A stretch of DNA of 48,260 nucleotides from Saccoglossus kowalevskii (GCF_000003605.2 NW_003105103.1:233410-281669); one strand, 5' to 3'. Counted from the stretch's first letter, positions 32,368 to 46,500 are shown. The notes: generated by a model from the letters alone, not told the origin. Made by a program: numbers and translations.

Positions 32368-32754
32368 CTACAAGTGTTTATCTTTTTTATCACCAAACCA
32401 TTCAGCATTGAAAATGTCCCTCATAAGCAGTCTTTTGACGAGTAAAATATTGAAAAGTAACAGAAAACCTACAACTACTGTCATCATGAAAATAGCAAAA
32501 TATGGCAAATCATCGTAATTCACAACTAGCCATCCTACCATGTAGGATACTGACAGTATTCTGAATACGAATGCCATTATAATGTTAATGACGGCGTTTG
32601 CCTTGTAATAACTATTGTTGGACGGAATGCCACACATCTGAAAAAACTGTCGACTGTGCAAAAATATGCTGCTCATCTCACTCGTCGAACCAATGATCTG
32701 ATAGTAGATAGCTTTCTTCACCAGAAAAAGAAACGTTCCTTGACCCCAGAGTGC
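32368..32754 (-). CDS. TLC protein, exon 4 (last)
   Basis: On the minus strand: acceptor atttatcaacag, phase 0, 129 codons to TAG at 32368-32370. It starts [18 protein letters not shown]. It contains GSTSEMSSIFLHSRQFFQMC, the TLC segment with Glu and Arg, then INIIMAFVFRILSV and two further hydrophobic spans, ending WFGDKKDKHL. The charged end is likely cytosolic. Confidence 0.85.
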   Translation of the reverse strand, partial: ALWGQGTFLFLVKKAIYYQIIGSTSEMSSIFLHSRQFFQMCGIPSNNSYYKANAVINIIMAFVFRILSVSYMVGWLVVNYDDLPYFAIFMMTVVVGFLLLFNILLVKRLLMRDIFNAEWFGDKKDKHL

Positions 32755-35700
32755 CTGTTGATAAATGATAAAATGCTTTATTTTTTCTGAATGTTAACCA
32801 ACACGTCAAAAACAATCTATAACAAAATAAAAATAGATGCATGTCCAAAATAAGATAGTTTCAAAAGATGTCGGCTCTTTTACTGAAGATATCATTTGTA
32901 GAAACTCGAAACTACACCATTTGTGTCATTTTCGTATTTGAAATGGGAGTGACAGGCTTAGATATTACACAATAGCATTGTCGTCTTTCTCACTTCGCGG
33001 GTGTATGGAAATATGAGCACATAACATTATAATGGGTGAATATATGTGATGGCATCCTGCAGAAACGTCTATGACAATCATATAGCCTATGTGTGGTCCA
33101 AGTACCCTAGTATAAGTAGGTTGGATAACTGATTGAAGAACTGGGGCCTTTTACGATTACTATGTAGTAGAATACATACAGCTTCATCTTAATTCGAAAC
33201 ACATAATATGTCAAAAATATTAAAAGCCATTTATTATTTCCACCGGTGAATTTGCAACCAGCCTAGTCAGCATTTTAAAAAAAAACATGTTTCCCGACAT
33301 ACGTCGCGCTATTTTTAAAACACATGATTTACAAGTGTCTTTCATGGGGATTTCATCGTGACCTGATTTATACTGTGAGAATATATGTCTACCAAATAAA
33401 AAGCTTATGTCATGTTTATGTAACCAATTTTGTAGCTTCTTTGTGCCATATTCATTTTCTATCTTTTCACGACGTTAACCAATGGCTATGGCTGCCCCCT
33501 AGTCTCAATGTCCTCATGTTTTATAATATTATCCAATAACATATCCACATTCACCGAGAAAACACCACTATGTGAGTTTATACAAACAAACGCTATTTAT
33601 CAGTTTTGTGTGGCTAAAGTCTATAACTCTATTCTCTTTATTATTCTGACTGCGAACACCCACTGATCTGAACAACTTTCACGAAAGATCCCGTTCGTGA
33701 GATCTCAAACAACTAAATTAATTAGTCAACCAATCAGATAAAGTATTGCATATAGTGATTATCAAACCAAGTCACTCTCTATGGCGGAAGTAGGATCGTG
33801 TACATCCAGTTTGGTAAGTTCATCTCGACGTCCGCTTTCCAGACAAAAATGAAGGCACGCAACTTTCTGACAACTTTTACATGACTGGCGTGGCTCACGC
33901 TGTGCCGCTCCACTGTGCAATAATCATTTTAAAGCGTACTAAGAGTCAGCTCATTAGGATAACTCAGTTCATATCTCGTCAATGCTTTCATAATTACATA
34001 CTTATAACGCTGCTTATGAAACCTTTTCAAAAGATATTACCCATTCTAACAGTATGAGTAAATAATCACTTGGTCAAGATGACTGATATGAGCATCAACA
34101 CAAAGTGTTTTATTAAACCCATGTTGTACGCTAGATGGCGTGTTTCCAATATGGAACCTTACCTGTGCATTTCAACTGTCGTATTAATGATGTACTATAC
34201 AATGGTACTTACAATTACATGATGTGATATAGTCGGCCACACATCTGCTAGCTTTTTGTGTCTGATGTGATCGATTATGTCATAAACAAAATATCCTGAA
34301 ATAAAACAGTCATAAAAGGTAAAACAGGAATGTGTGTATTTAACTTTGACATAGTTCGATAAATAAAATAATAATCTAAATTAAACGAGGAATATAAGGA
34401 TATGTATTATTTTTATTTTACATCTGATTTATACAATGTTAGTTAATACTAGTGTAAAACATGGTGAGTTACACTACTTTACACCACACCAGATCAGACC
34501 ACAATGCACAACACTGCTACACAACACTACTAAACCACACCACACCACACCACACTACACAAGACCAGACCAGACCAGACCACATCACACTACTTAGACA
34601 CCAAACCACACCACACTACTACGCCACATTGCACCATGCCACGCAAAGCTTGGGGGCTGCCATGATTGTTTGTATTTTTAGAAAACGCTTACACGCCTAA
34701 ACATCCCATATTTGGAATTCCTAATAAGGTAGAATTAAAATATAAAGTGCAATACCGCAAAATTACGGCACACTGTAACTTAAGGCGCTACGGTGACAGA
34801 TGTACAATAATATAAGATATGTTAGATGTAACGCACACATTCACATTATTAGAATTCGTACCTAAGAGCAATGCAATTACCATTTCCGCTCTCGCTGAAT
34901 TCCTATCGTATAAATCAGCTAATACACTAGGATCTGAAATGAGACTGGTAACAAAACACCTAACATTAGACTCGTATAGTTGGTCGTTGTGAATATATAT
35001 TGCATGTAATTTACATAGTTATTGTTCAATAATGAGGATTTAATATTTCCATCACTGGAAAGTGGTATTTTCATGATGCGTTATGTAAGTTTCATATCAT
35101 GTTTCTAATTTATTTGTATTCGTTAGAAGAACAATATGCAAAAGTAGTAATTTAAATGTGTGCAATAAACAATTAATAATAACAAATATATAATTCGTTG
35201 TTTATACTAAATAGTTGGGAGTGTTTACTCAAAATAGAAAATGTATTCAAAAAGAGATTATTGGCAAGCAGGCTATTTTTAGTGAATTGGAAATGCTGGT
35301 TGACATGAAACTGCAATTGATTATGTTTTCTGTTGTTTTCAAAAGCATGTTGTTTTGTAGAATGCGGGAAACCGCGCAGATAAGTGTAATGTAAACAAAA
35401 TATCCACTTAGTCAAAAAGATTGCAATCAATAATAAATGAAAGAATGGCAAATATACTTTGTGCTGTCATCCAGCTTAAATATAAATGAAAAATCGTGCG
35501 TTTATCAATAACAGTGGAAATAAATGAAAGACGTGTTTCTCCATTGTGGAGACGTTTAGATTCATGAAAACAAATATATGTGCAATACCAATCCACTGTC
35601 AGCGGTCCAACTATCGATGCATGTACAAATGAGGTTGCGACGTTGTTCCATTTATAACTCTGCGGTATTATTTCCTTCGGCTTCGGACATATACTGAAGA

Positions 35701-35785
35701 TCCAATTGATGCAAAGGAAAGTGAGTGTTGAGCCCATCATTATATATAATAATATATAGTTCGGTGTAGAGTCTGTCGTATTCAT
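32368..35785 (-). CDS. TLC-domain multi-pass membrane protein (whole gene, 4 exons)
   Basis: About 250 residues in four exons, encoding several hydrophobic helices. Recognisable TLC signatures in order: SYKWNNVATSFVHA (family KWNN..SLVHS), DPSVLADLY, LLLGYFVYDIID (GYF.YD..D), ISHHVI (LHH) and TSEMSSIFLHSRQFF (E..T.FL..R..L), then a last helix pair and NAEWFG near the C-terminus. The length matches TLCD4/TLCD5-type proteins. TLC proteins sit in internal or plasma membranes and touch lipid metabolism; the exact role of this one is not deducible. It lies between the two receptor cyclases, in the same orientation as B. The donor of exon 1 is weak and uncertain; the other boundaries agree in phase. 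Confidence 0.82.
34213..34295 (-). CDS. TLC protein, exon 3
   Basis: Acceptor ttttatttcag, donor gtaagt, phase 1 in, 0 out. GYFVYDIIDHIRHKKLAD, then VWPTISHHVI, contains the GYF.YD and HH motifs that define the TLC domain. The paired His are thought to be functionally important in related ceramide synthases. Confidence 0.88.
34470..34645. repeat. CCACA-type pentanucleotide repeat in a TLC gene intron
   Basis: Long run of imperfect ACCAC/ACCAG/ACTAC units, for example ccacaccacaccacaccac and accagaccagaccagacc. It lies in the intron between exons 2 and 3. It is simple-sequence DNA; the open frame through it is a consequence of composition. Confidence 0.75.
34862..34933 (-). CDS. TLC protein, exon 2
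   Basis: Acceptor tctcatttcag, donor gtacga, phase 1 in and out, 72 bases. PSVLADLYDRNSARAEMVIA, then LLLG, continues straight into GYFVYD of exon 3. Its leading DPS/YPS residue depends on where exon 1 ends. Confidence 0.75.
35572..35785 (-). CDS. TLC protein, exon 1 with start codon (3' end approximate)
   Basis: ATG at 35783-35785 starts MNTTDSTPNY, with an N-glycosylation sequon. A first hydrophobic helix, ILLYIMMGSTLTFLCINWIF, follows, then SYKWNNVATSFVHASIVGPL. The frame stays open well beyond. Exon 2 needs a phase-1 donor, and the only one in range is the weak ATTT|gttttc at 35572, giving WYCTYIYPSV. Confidence 0.65.
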
Positions 35786-37458
35786 GATGGTGGTGATACC
35801 AATAGGAGTAATGGCGGCGGTATCTTGTTGTGGTTAAAAAACGCACTGGATTAGCTGATATGAGATTAACGTTTAGGGCTATCCCGATTAGAAGATGAAT
35901 GTATATATATGCACGTATTATAATGTGGCACGATTGCCAATCAAAACAGAAAAGGATTGTGGGTGCACGAGTTGACCAATTAGAGTCAACTCATACAAGT
36001 CGACGGGAAAATCGCTACCGTGATTTCACACACCAGTTAGGCATGCTTTGTCTAGACTGGTGCTATAGCAAACACCAACAAGTCTGCTCAATTTAAATGT
36101 ATTACACAACGCAAATATATATCTGATAAATTAAATACTGTAATTTTAATCATGAACACGCAATCGTCAAGATTAATGCTAAACTTTTCAAATTATTCGA
36201 ATGTCCAGAGTCACAATGTTCTATCGATCTATGGACAACCTGTTAGTCGGCCTTGGGGGAGCTGGTGTTTCAGTATTATAATTCGTATTAAAAATATAGC
36301 ATCTAATGTATCAATAAATATAGCACTAATATATTGGGATGTTGGCTGCGTTTATTGACTATATGAAAACATTGTCGATAAATCTGACAAACGCGCATTA
36401 TCTTCCGCCTGTAATTGTAGCATATGACACAGAGCTTCACTGTTACAATTAATGTTGTTATTAGTTTATAGAACTTAGCTAGGAACCACTGATATCGAAG
36501 ACTTCTCTATCATTGTATACATTTTGATATGAATATATATTACGAGGACTGATTCAGAATTGCTTCTTAAAAAGGAGGGGGAATAATTCATATTGAGAAC
36601 ACCAAATTAATAACTTGTACATACAACCAAAGAGACATACATTGCAAATCAATTAAATTAAATACAAAATCAGTCTAACATATTTACGTTGTTGTATTTT
36701 GTCGTAGGGAGGAATGTAATATTATTTTCATTGGGCAGTGGGAGGCTGCCAAATAATATGACTACGTATTTGCTCTATTTGACGCACGTCGCTAAAATGG
36801 CATTATATTTTAATTATAAGGGTATAAGAATATTTCGCACCCTGATGTGACAACTAGTGAATAAAGGGCACATCGTTCATATACCCCGAGGGTTACAGGT
36901 AATACTTGTTTAGTCATCTTAAATTCAATACTCGGACGATTATTTTCTGGAGAATGAAAATAGGTTGAAGTATTGTTTTTATTCAATGACATAAGGTGTA
37001 AACAACTAGTAAAGCAACATTATTAAATCTGATTTACAAGAATCAATTATTATAAGCTCGCTCCGCTTGCGAGTAAAAACTGTATAAAACTTATTTACTC
37101 GAACGTTACAATAGAGTATGTGCATTTGAATTGCTCAAAGGTAACAAACTGCAGATGTAAACCAAATCGACGCTATGAACTAATTTACTATCACCCATTT
37201 ACATCTGGAATATATTTTGCCGCCAGCAAGTGAGACTTACTGGTCTGTCTACCTATAAACTGATAGGCGAGATAACTATTTTACTGACATAACAAAGTAA
37301 ATGTTTAAAATTGACATACAACCAACAAAGTGTGCACAAATGGTAACAGTTGTAAGGGGAGAGAATGAAACATTCTTGATGTCCGAAATGAAATAGAGGT
37401 TAATTTATTTCTTCGTTTTTTTAATTGAGATGAAAGTTCATATTCATCATTAATGCAT
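35786..37458. other. Region between the TLC gene start and the end of receptor cyclase B
   Basis: Should hold the TLC gene's promoter (near 35786 and rightwards) and the 3' flank of B. I recognise no further gene. The open frames here lack hydrophobic, repeat or family features I could support. Confidence 0.5.
37404..37409 (-). terminator. Candidate polyadenylation signal of receptor cyclase B
   Basis: AATAAA on the minus strand, 50 bases past the TGA at 37459-37461. If used, the transcript ends before the alternative longer frame would stop (37305). That favours the short tail. Confidence 0.45.
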
Positions 37459-37507
37459 TCACGTCTGGTTAACCGAGTCATCGGAACTATCATATAAAGA
37501 CTGTTTT
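37459..37507 (-). CDS. Receptor cyclase B, last exon: tail
   Basis: The acceptor region reads tttatttcagag. Use of the second AG gives [15 protein letters not shown] and TGA, an acidic Ser/Asp tail like that of A. Use of the first AG (exon from 37509) gives a different, longer, basic tail to 37305. The first reading is preferred for its likeness to A and for the nearby AATAAA. Confidence 0.6.
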
Positions 37508-40500
37508 CTCTGAAATAAAAAGAAACATACACTATAAATTAGTGTTGTTGCAGTGTTAGCTCTATTTACACGTTCCAGTCGATTCATATACAAACTGACA
37601 CGTCGGAAGATAATCATACAAACTATTTTCGTCCAATGCAAAACTGGATTTGTTTATTGTCGAGTTTGTAGACTCACATTATACGTAACTTATATTTATT
37701 TCAAAATGGATTTTGTATGTGGTATGTGCAAATATCATAGATATATTCAACACTCGAAACGTCACACTTACACTGAATATTTTGGTAGTGTCTTTGTGAA
37801 TCCAGTTCCTCCTTCTAACCAGTAAGTATCAGTGATCCCTTTTCCCTAAAACGAAATGAACTATCATTTTTTGAATTTAAATGTGGAACTAGATGATATG
37901 TGAAATTCGAGTTCAACAAACATATTCGAATAAGTATCATTCTAATATATGCACGGCCTCAAAAGATTATAAGATTCACTTCGGCTCATTTGCATCACCC
38001 AATCAGAACTCGCGATAGAAATGACACATTACTTGATAACATTAAAATGGTGGAAATGAACGCTTTTTCTCTGTGAACGAGATCACTGACAATCAAAGAA
38101 AGCATTTAAGGGAAATGATGTGTTTATTGTAACCAAAGTCCTTTTAGTGTCTGTGTTGCAACGAAGACCGGATCGGGCAAATCCATATGTTATCAGTATC
38201 GACAGTTTTGTCAGTTTACCAAGACACAGTTTGCAAAAAATATTTAGACATTTCATCGCCTTCATTCACTTGCTTACAAAGTTGGAATAAGAAATTTCGG
38301 AACGTGCTAACGCGCAAAGCCTACACACAGCCATTGTTATAATCTGTGATGTGCTCCCAGACCTTCACATTTATGATACAGCAACGTTGATTGGTGGCGC
38401 CATCTCATTGGCGCGCCCAATCAAATAACTCACTCAATACAATTAGCTTATTAGCAGTTTTATTAATAGTGCGGGAAAGTTGATGTATTGTCATACTTTA
38501 ATATTGACTGATCCTCTGGGTGTCATCTTGTATCCACCAAGCGCTTCTAATGCACGGGCTGTTGATGGGCTAATGTGAATACGGAGAGCTGTCAAAAAAC
38601 AAAAACAAAAAAACAGTCAAAACCCGAAGAGCTTTGATATTATTTGATGCATAGAGTTTATGTGTGCCTATAATACCAACTGACAAAAAACAAATTCAAG
38701 AGAAAAACAACACAGCCTGCCAACTAGCAATATAGAAATTATGCGTTTTTTTTGGTGTTGGGAAATTATAAAACACTGCGATAAAAACTTTCCGATATTG
38801 TGAAATTCGTTCGTTTTTATGCAGGGAAATACAGTATTTTCGCCAAGTAATCATATTTATTGAAGTTATTGTTCATACATGAGTTGATGAACACACTACA
38901 TAGATTTTATTCAGCTTCTTTCAGTCTTAATTCAAGACAAATAAGAGGCAAAAATATAGAGAATATATCAAATTATTATTTTTCTGTAATATTCTTTTGT
39001 AATCGGTAATTATGAACATTATTTATGGATGTATAGGACATACATTTTTGTCGTCCCAAAAAACGAAAGAATTTCACAATGGCGAAAAGAAAATCTTCGT
39101 TACATTTATATAAATGACCCATTTTGTCTTTTAGATGGCGATCTTACTTGCATGAGATTAACTTTAAAATAACTTAATAAAAGCAAAATGAATTATTTTA
39201 CCTTGCCCAAAAGACTCCATTCGTGATGCCGTGTTGACCGTGTCACCAAAGAGACAAAACCGTGGCATGGTGAGACCAACAACACCAGCCACACAAGGTC
39301 CGCTGTGTATACCAATACGTAACTGTAACTGTCTGCCGGGAAGATGCCGAATTTTGAATTTTGTTACTTCACATAGCAAATTTAGCGCCATGTTGGCTAT
39401 TTCGCCCGCGTGTCGCCTGCCGTTTCGCTGGGGGAGGCCGGAAACTACCATGTATGCGTCACCAATAGTTTCAATCTGTGTGAAAAAAATCCAACATATT
39501 TGAAAAAATATTTTAGTGAATGCATGTTTACTACATATTGGACGCCGCGATCTCTTTGAGGGCGAGGAAGATTTGTTTCTGTACCACCCCAACTACTGGT
39601 TTACATATTTTATTTTTCCAAGACGAGATTAATATTTGATCATATTTTCAAAGAACGAAAAATTAACATTGAACTTCGTTTCCCCAAATTAGTAGGCACA
39701 TATTTATATTCATTCATTCATTATTAGGAGAGAATATTTATTTCTAAAATATGTGTCCTAAATGCTAGCATAGTTTATGTCATAAAATTATCAAAAATGC
39801 TTTTATGGAGAAATCTAGCGCTTTCAATAATTGCATACGAATGATATATATTTTTGTTCGTTCGTTTAAAAAAATGCTTGATCGTCTGAAAAATATGAGA
39901 TATTACAGATACATGCCATTTAGAGTTGCAACAGTTCAAGAAAAATGCGATCGGATCATGGGACATTGTTTACAGTGGAGATCTTTCATTATTTGCGTAA
40001 GGCTGATTGACATGATGCTTAAATATTCAGAATAGTTTGTTAGGTAATTGTGCCTGATTTCATTAGAAGAATATTATAAATAGAAATTCGTCTTAGATGG
40101 GTACATTTTAACACTTGCAAATATTGAACAAAGATTTACATGCTTGCTTACCTTATATACATCAAAGTGGACGATTGTATCATCAAACATGGTGTACAAG
40201 TCATTAAGAAAGTCGACTACCTGCTCCAATAAACGGTATCAAAAAAATCAAAGACAGATGAAATAAGCGTTACAGCATACCCCCATAATGCACTGCGAGC
40301 TGTTAACGTAAGCAATAAAGTACAGTATTATTTTGCACTATTGTACCCTATCCTATTTACAATTACGAATTTCAAGTATGAAGCGATTGAGCGGCATTTC
40401 TTAGAGGGAGGGGGGGGGGTTTGAAAACGAGGTTCATAGCGGGAAAATTTCAATAATTGTCACCATTTTGCTTAGCTCTGTAGCAAAGCTCTATATGGAA

Positions 40501-43500
40501 GACTCCGCCTCGTGACCTCATAGAAAATCTGACACGATGCTGCTCACATTCGTCATTTTGTTTCATTGCGAAGAGACAATCACATTCCTCACCTGGAGAG
40601 GCGTACTTTCAGCGCCAAGCTGGGTGAATCCAACTATGTCGGAGAAAAATATCGTGACCTGGTCATATAATTCTGCATCTACTCTTCTGCCGAGTTTAAG
40701 TTGATCTGCCACGCTCCTGTTTGAGGTAATATTGTATAAAATTTCTGTAATTTCTGTTATTTTACCTTATGAAATATTAACCCCAAACAATTATAATATT
40801 GGTACTTTCGGCGGGTGCTATCGAGAAGTCCGTAACATTCATTATTAAAGAAAATTTCAAAATTCTTTATAGAGCTTTAAATAAGTTGTTTATATATGAT
40901 ATTGTACGAATATCGTTAAAACATTCGAGTAAATTGTGACTGTCTAAATTTAGGCCATTTTTCATATAATAAGAGAAATTAAATTTCATATTTAAATTAT
41001 TAAATACTAAATAAAATATTTCAAGACTAAAAATCCGTTTTGGCATAAATCATCCTGGGTCATTTCGCAAAATATTCTGATACAGCAAAATCAGTTCATT
41101 GTTTTTTTATACATAATAATATACCTCGGGAGCATACTGTACAACAATTTGTCAGTTTTCTTCTTTTCTTCCATCAACATCCGTGTTCTTTCCTCAACAA
41201 TGTCCTCAAGATTGTTGGCATATTTCTCCATCATGTTTAGTATGTTGTCTACAATATTGGTATTCCTAGCATAATAATATAAAACAAAAATATTCCTATA
41301 TATTGAAGTGTGAATGGGATCCCTTTTAAGTAAACGTGTCTGGAATAAATTACAATTTCCACGTTTCTGATTTACATCAAAAGAATACTTCACAAAAATG
41401 CGTTATTCAAGCTATATAAATATAGCTCACATATGTAAAATATGTCAAACAAGAACCACAGTCTCTAACAGTATAAAAACGAGGTATTGCTGCGTTTGAG
41501 CTTCATAAAATAAAGTCCAAAGTGTACTGGCGGCACACTTGTATTAACATTGTAACAAGCACCCTACGTATCCGTAACACTTTGAGATTCGCACGAAACG
41601 AAACAAATCCAATAATAACATATAAACTGACCACGAGCAGGTTCAAATTTTTACCATATCAGTACTAACCACTTAAGCAAGTAATACTGCATCACCATAC
41701 TAGATCAACATAATTAACGTCTCCACGAAAGTTACTAAACACGACGAAGTAGAATCATGAAAGGGAATAACAGAAGTACATATTTCTGAATGTGATACAA
41801 CTTACTTCCCACGTGTTATAATACTCAGTGTCGTCTTAATTTCCCGGAACGTGGGTCTCATACTTTCATCTTCGTCCCAGCATTTCTGCATCAAAGATAT
41901 CATACTGAATTGCTCTTTTGTATTTTTGCCAGCTGCGATTGTTCCTGGTCGGAAGGGTGGCGTACCACCTTTACTAACTAATTCCACAATTTCTGAAAAC
42001 GAAATAACACAAAACCAAGCCACAAGATATAGCCTGACATATGTTCAACCGTCTTTCCAGTTAGTTGAGCAATATCATTCAAATATGCAAATCTGCTTGA
42101 CTGGGTAGTCAGTCGCTATTTAGAAATTAACAAGTATCTGTATTTACAACAGCACCAATGTCCGCGTCACAGATGCGATTGGCCTTTATTGAACCCAGGG
42201 CAATTGAACAGCAAATTTATTGATTTGAACTACTTTCTATATTAATTTGTTGAATAGGCAAAACGGAAAAAAACAATGTTCCACCACATAAACAGGTGGA
42301 CAACTTCTATACAATGTTGTTCACTTTAAACATATCCTATCAAAATGTAGTTTTACCTCTGGGACTATGAATGTGTGTGTCGAAAGGTCCACTTCTTGTC
42401 AATGTTTCTCCGATGATTATAGCAAAGCTGTATATGTCTCCTTTCTGCGTGCCATTCAGCGGACGTTGGCTGCTACGCAAGATTTCTGGTGCTGTCCACA
42501 GCAGGCCTGTAATTTGATTGAATGTAATATTAATATTCTAAGTTAAAACAAACTTTAAACTCACTCTCGAGTAAGTCACGTTGAAGTGTTACAGTTGTCG
42601 GGCAGCGACGTGTAAATGAATAATGTATTTCACATGCGTTGTATACAAGTCTATTATTGAAAAGAACGCGATGAGATGACTGTAACACTTTATAGACTAC
42701 TTCTTAAAAGTGAAACATCAATTCAGTACATTTTGTCACCAGTAACGTAATATTGCTATTTCCGACCCCGTCTTGAAACTACCAGCTCAACTACTTTTAT
42801 ACTTTGTATCATGTCAGATTGTTCATTTCGTGATGATATCTTCAATTCCTTATTTTTGGTGAATATTTTTGCCATTTTGAATAAAATAACAAAAAATGGT
42901 ATTTTGGATAAAATTAAGGTAGAGATGCAGTTTACCTGACAGGTATTTTAATTAGTTTATTAGGAAACCAAGATGACCTCCCTTGTCCACAAAACTATAT
43001 TTTCGGAAAGCTTATTGTATGAATTTTAAAGTTTTGTTAGTATTTTATTTTTATGGACACTATAGTTTGAAATATGCACAGAAATGTGCTTTTTTGTAAA
43101 AAAGTGATTTAAACAAAATTTAGCTTCTAAACCATGCTTCTGTTTCCTGTCAAAATTGGTTTATGGGTGCATCTGTTTACTATGAAGAAAGTACCGTCTT
43201 GAAAACTGTCTACCAGTTGTCAATTTTGTAGGGCAGCAGCTCAAATTTCACTACATCAAGAGTATGCATAAATTAACACCCAGGCTAGTTGTCTGTACGA
43301 TTGCTGTAACACTATTCAACTAAAAACAATGCCCGACGGCTTTTTGAAGATAAACACATTGTCAATCATTTGTGAGAATTTCAAAACAAAAGGTCAAAGC
43401 GTCTAGGAGCTATTTTTTTTAAAGTTCTGGATGTGCACTAAAAAGAAGCTGATATAATTGCTAATTTGCATAACAATTCACTCATTAAGAAGTTTGCTAA

Positions 43501-46500
43501 TGCTCATAATTAAAATGGAGATCCCGTCATTTCTTTTTTCACCATGTTTTTTTTTATTTATGTACAGCCTTGCTAAATCTTGCTAAGCATTCAAAAAAGA
43601 TAATGTTTGCACCTGTTATCTATATTTTAAAAATCGTTTAATGAGTATGTTCCACTATTCACAATTCTACAAAATTTCAAAAGTCTATAGCCAAACCTTT
43701 TTGGATAATAAAAAGCAAAAAAAAATATTCACTCCCATGTGTCCACGATCCTGCATCTCTACCTTACGTTATTGTTAATTTCTTGAGAACTACCAGCTCA
43801 ATTGTTTTGAAACAATTGTTTTGAGGTACTTCTGTCACATTTGCTTATTTCATGATAATATCGATGACTTTTAAGCGCATATTTTTTGTCTTTTTCTAAA
43901 CAAAATGCTATTTCTATCTTCTTGAAATTGCTTTGATACTTAGTTGTTCAGGTATAGTCAGTTATCTAAAATGTTATTATCCACTTTTTCTTAAAAGCCG
44001 CTACTCCAATTGCTTTGATGTCCATATATATGTACCTTGGATGTTTTTTAGCTATATATTAGTTACTTTTGTGACATTAGTGCGGATATTGAGCATGTAC
44101 TGGGGAAGAAAAATTAAATTAAATATATTTATTAATTTATTTTTGGTAAATATTTGAATAATTTTTCTGGCTTGAACGGATTCAATTATCCGTCATTGAA
44201 CACAACATTTCTGGTCAATTTACAAAGTTAGTCAGTCATTCATAGTATAATCTAATGCTTTGACAACTTTGAAAAATACTTTTCTAAAGCAAATTATGTA
44301 TATTTTAATTTAATTAACTGAACATTTGTTCAGATTCGGTTAAAGTAAGTGGATAACTTGGACACTGTTAACCGACATGAACTTCGAGTATATTTGCAAA
44401 TGAGTTCTAAGCAAATCAGCTTTGTGCGGTGATGACAAATAACGCGTATCGAACTGTTATTTTTAAATTTAATATAACTCAAATTCTGTGCATTTTCTGA
44501 TTCAATGTTATACTCTTTGTGTTGTTAATCATTATGGGTATTCTCATAAGAGAAATGTTATACATTGCAACCTTGTTTGGTCATAGTCTGGCATTTAAAC
44601 ACAGAATTGAGATTTCATTCAACTGTATTGACAAAAAGATATTTTGTTGGTTTATTTCCATGTGATGAAGAAGGGTTTGTACGAACCCTAAATACATGTA
44701 GTCGGAAACACTGCGTAGCTATATAATATACAGATATGGTAACATCATTGATCCGATATAAGTTGGTTAAACACAAACAAAAAATAAGTACCTTGAACAT
44801 ACACAAAATAAGGCTTGTAAGTCTATGAATAATGTTACCATAGTGACATTATTTATGAACGCCCATATGGATCTCCTCGTCTGGTCTTGGGCACAGCACA
44901 TACGAGATGGCATGTTTTTCCATAATTACATCACGTACGAACGTTTGATTCCCACGACATTGCAGTATTATGTAGAATCAACAACTTGCATGTTTAAAGT
45001 AGAAATTACATATTACAAGAATTTCATACATTCTTTACTAATTGTGCCTTATCCTTTGGGACACCACCCTGATAATCTCGTGAGCATGCCAACGGCTGCT
45101 GTCATTAACTGATATCATGCTTACTCTGGTACACATTACAGTTTTATTGGAGAGAAAGTAGGACTTGGGAAAAGAAGTTGCTGACCGGCGCGGCTCACGA
45201 AGTTTTGCTTCTTGTATTTTTATATTAATAATGCATTTTGGAAATAAAGAAAGGTAATGATAAATAACTTTTTATGAACTATATCTCACCTGCATGATAA
45301 GCATAATCACCATCATCTTGAGTATGACTTTTGAATCGATTTAATCCATAGTCTGTGACTTTTAAAACCCATCGACTGTCAATCACACAGTTAGATGATT
45401 TTAGACGGCCGTGTGAACCAACTCTCGACTTGTGTATGTACTCCATTCCCTAAAAAATATACGAGTATAAACAAATGGCTTCTGTGTAATTAAATATCGA
45501 TGGTAGGGGCATAAAATAGGCAGCAATGGGAATCCATTGTATCAAATTCAACACAGCGTGAAGCGGGTTAGAAGTATGTCGTTGTTTTCAGGTTTTCTCT
45601 TGATGTATTTTTGTATTTGTTCTAGGCGCAGCGTGCACCAGAAGGTTTTACAACAAGACTCACCGAAACTAAGTCAGTCAGCAAGGATGTTTTAAACAAC
45701 CAATCAAGCTTGATGTCATCGTTTTGCAAAACATCCTACAAAAAAGAAATGTCGCGTTTAATATCGCGTTATTTCCAGAAATTAAAATCACAATACAGTA
45801 ACAGAGGCCAGCCACAAATATTAAATATGACTGCTGAAACAAAATACATTGTATTTACCCTAAACACTTACAATCTGCCGAACATCCAAGCCCTCATTTG
45901 CATACGTTCAATATCATTGAATCAAGCCTGTTACAATTAGAACGCGGTCAGAGTACATCTCGAAACTGCTCCTCATCGTCAAAATTACGAATAATAAAAA
46001 TTACATTTACTTAGTAAACATGAGAAGCTGAATATATTTCTGTTTTGTTATATTTGCAAAATGCTATAACGTACAGGTGAAAGTAATAATATTTAAAGCA
46101 CGCTTTATATTTAATTTAGATTTAGATTGTAAGTGCTAACAATACAAGAGGGTTTCACGGAGACAAATCCAGTATAATTATGCACTTTGAATTCGCTATG
46201 TGTGTTTTTTTCTTCGTATTGCACTCCTTTTTCATCAAACCATTAGCTTCCGTGTTACCCGTTGACGTTGTATCTCTTTCATTGTACATTTAATATGATC
46301 TCCGATTCTTTTCAAAACTTACCTGGAAGCTTCCTTTAGGACAATACTGTGTCAGTATACATACATTAGGTTCATCTGGACAGATTCCAATGAATGCATT
46401 AACATTCAAATGATGCATGTCACGCAACTAAAAGAAAAAAAATCAAGCAACCAATGATCTCTATAGCGCATTTTCAATGTGATTCCGTATCGTGGTAACA

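Larger units (their letters stand above)
42507..45289. other. 2.8-kb intron of receptor cyclase B
   Basis: Holds the candidate inverted-repeat element at 42915-43766 and repeated sequence on both sides of it. The corresponding intron of A (24144-25161) is only 1.0 kb, so insertion accounts for part of the difference. No other gene was seen. Confidence 0.6.

Noticed and set aside
34461-34700. Open frame through His/Thr-rich sequence
   Set aside because: Translation of the CCACA repeat; composition only.
37305-37509. Longer basic C-terminal tail of B
   Set aside because: Possible with the first of two acceptors, but it is unlike A's tail and runs past a polyadenylation signal at 37404-37409.
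39231-39503. Open frame on the plus strand opposite the cyclase core of B, and its twin opposite A (29741-30100, minus)
   Set aside because: Antisense shadows of highly conserved cyclase exons; they lack their own signals.
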